This document shows, piece by piece, positions 12,631-12,740 of a stretch of DNA of 12,740 bases. The first letter of the stretch is position 1, and each line of letters opens with the position of its first letter. Below the pieces are notes generated by a model, which searched no databases, was not told where the DNA came from, and saw nothing but the letters and a program-made list of their open reading frames with translations. The stretch comes from Propionicimonas sp. (GTDB taxonomy: Bacteria; Actinomycetota; Actinomycetes; Propionibacteriales; Propionibacteriaceae), in assembly GCA_031119515.1 (NCBI GenBank), contig JAVHXR010000036.1, forward strand, positions 1-12,740, given 5' to 3'. A program made the position numbers and the translations under genes.

Positions 12631-12740
12631 GCACACCCGCACGGGTCGGTTGCCCGGCGAGCCCACCGGGACGAAACGGCCACCTGCGCGATCGCGAACC
12701 CGTCCCGGCCTTCTCGCCGACGGTCCGCGGGGCGGCCGCC
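12631..12740. other. region upstream of prmC up to the window edge, no gene recognised
   Basis: One minus frame ends in a TGA within CCATGATG near 12625, another is continuous with prmC, and none encodes a recognisable protein. No plus-strand ATG or GTG start is seen. A weak hairpin (CCCGG 12653-12657, CCGGG 12666-12670) is present without a T-run. Presumably the prmC promoter region. Confidence 0.4.

Noticed and set aside
11542..12666. 374-codon minus-strand open frame overlapping prmC and the serine hydrolase end
   Set aside because: Out of frame with prmC, which has NPPY and SAM-binding motifs; the Arg-rich translation is not protein-like.
12653..12670. Possible terminator hairpin (CCCGG/CCGGG) upstream of prmC
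   Set aside because: Only a 5-bp stem with an 8-nt loop and no T-run on either side.
12687..12696. Palindrome CGCGATCGCG upstream of prmC
   Set aside because: Short self-complementary CG/GATC strings are expected by chance in DNA this GC-rich; no second copy or flanking structure supports a site.
1..12740. Mobile element, prophage, CRISPR array, tRNA or defence island
   Set aside because: No transposase, integrase, long repeats, spaced direct repeats or tRNA-like cloverleaf were noticed; the genes are housekeeping and base composition is even throughout.

Overview
The window is high-GC DNA (roughly 70% G+C by eye) from an actinobacterium. The strongest markers are RbpA, the actinobacterial RNA polymerase-binding protein, and the gene set lnt, polyprenol-phosphate-mannose synthase (ppm1) and fxsA next to it, which is also clustered around Rv2050-Rv2053c in Mycobacterium tuberculosis. 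A dihydrolipoamide dehydrogenase closely resembling mycobacterial LpdC and a stand-alone 5'-3' exonuclease agree with this. Lnt and Ppm1 are separate proteins here, as in corynebacteria and M. smegmatis, not fused as in M. tuberculosis. I cannot name genus or family. The region is chromosomal housekeeping: I see no tRNA, rRNA, insertion sequence, phage gene or CRISPR array, and no gap longer than about 125 bases.

Layout, left to right. (1) 1-760, minus: 5'-3' exonuclease, cut by the window edge. (2) 795-3642, plus: operon lnt-ppm1-fxsA (lipoprotein N-acylation, mannosyl donor synthesis, small membrane protein). (3) 3639-3980, minus: rbpA with its own promoter. (4) 6188-4048, minus: glycerophosphodiester phosphodiesterase followed by an MFS/UMF1-type transporter, coupled by a GTGA overlap. 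(5) 6298-7149, plus: pyridoxal kinase pdxY. (6) 8665-7139, minus: an XRE helix-turn-helix domain fused to a complete MurA/EPSP-synthase-like domain. (7) 8732-11734, plus: lpd, a small HhH-GPD protein and a class C beta-lactamase-type serine hydrolase, tightly packed. (8) 12617-11721, minus: prmC, the release-factor glutamine methyltransferase.

Two organisational themes stand out. First, nearly every gene that begins a transcription unit has a -10-like hexamer (TANNNT or CANNNT) 6-7 nt before its start codon and no Shine-Dalgarno, the signature of leaderless mRNA. Most internal genes, and rbpA, instead have a purine-rich ribosome-binding site. This pattern decides several start codons. Second, all three convergent gene pairs overlap at their 3' ends (4, 11 and 14 bp), leaving no room for a terminator between them.

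The most unusual locus is the HTH-MurA fusion at 7139-8665 with the divergent lpd. A perfect 12-bp AT-rich palindrome (8679-8690) abuts the -10 of the fusion gene and lies about 47 bp upstream of the predicted lpd start. The gene may be an autoregulating enzyme-regulator that could also affect lpd; this is inference.
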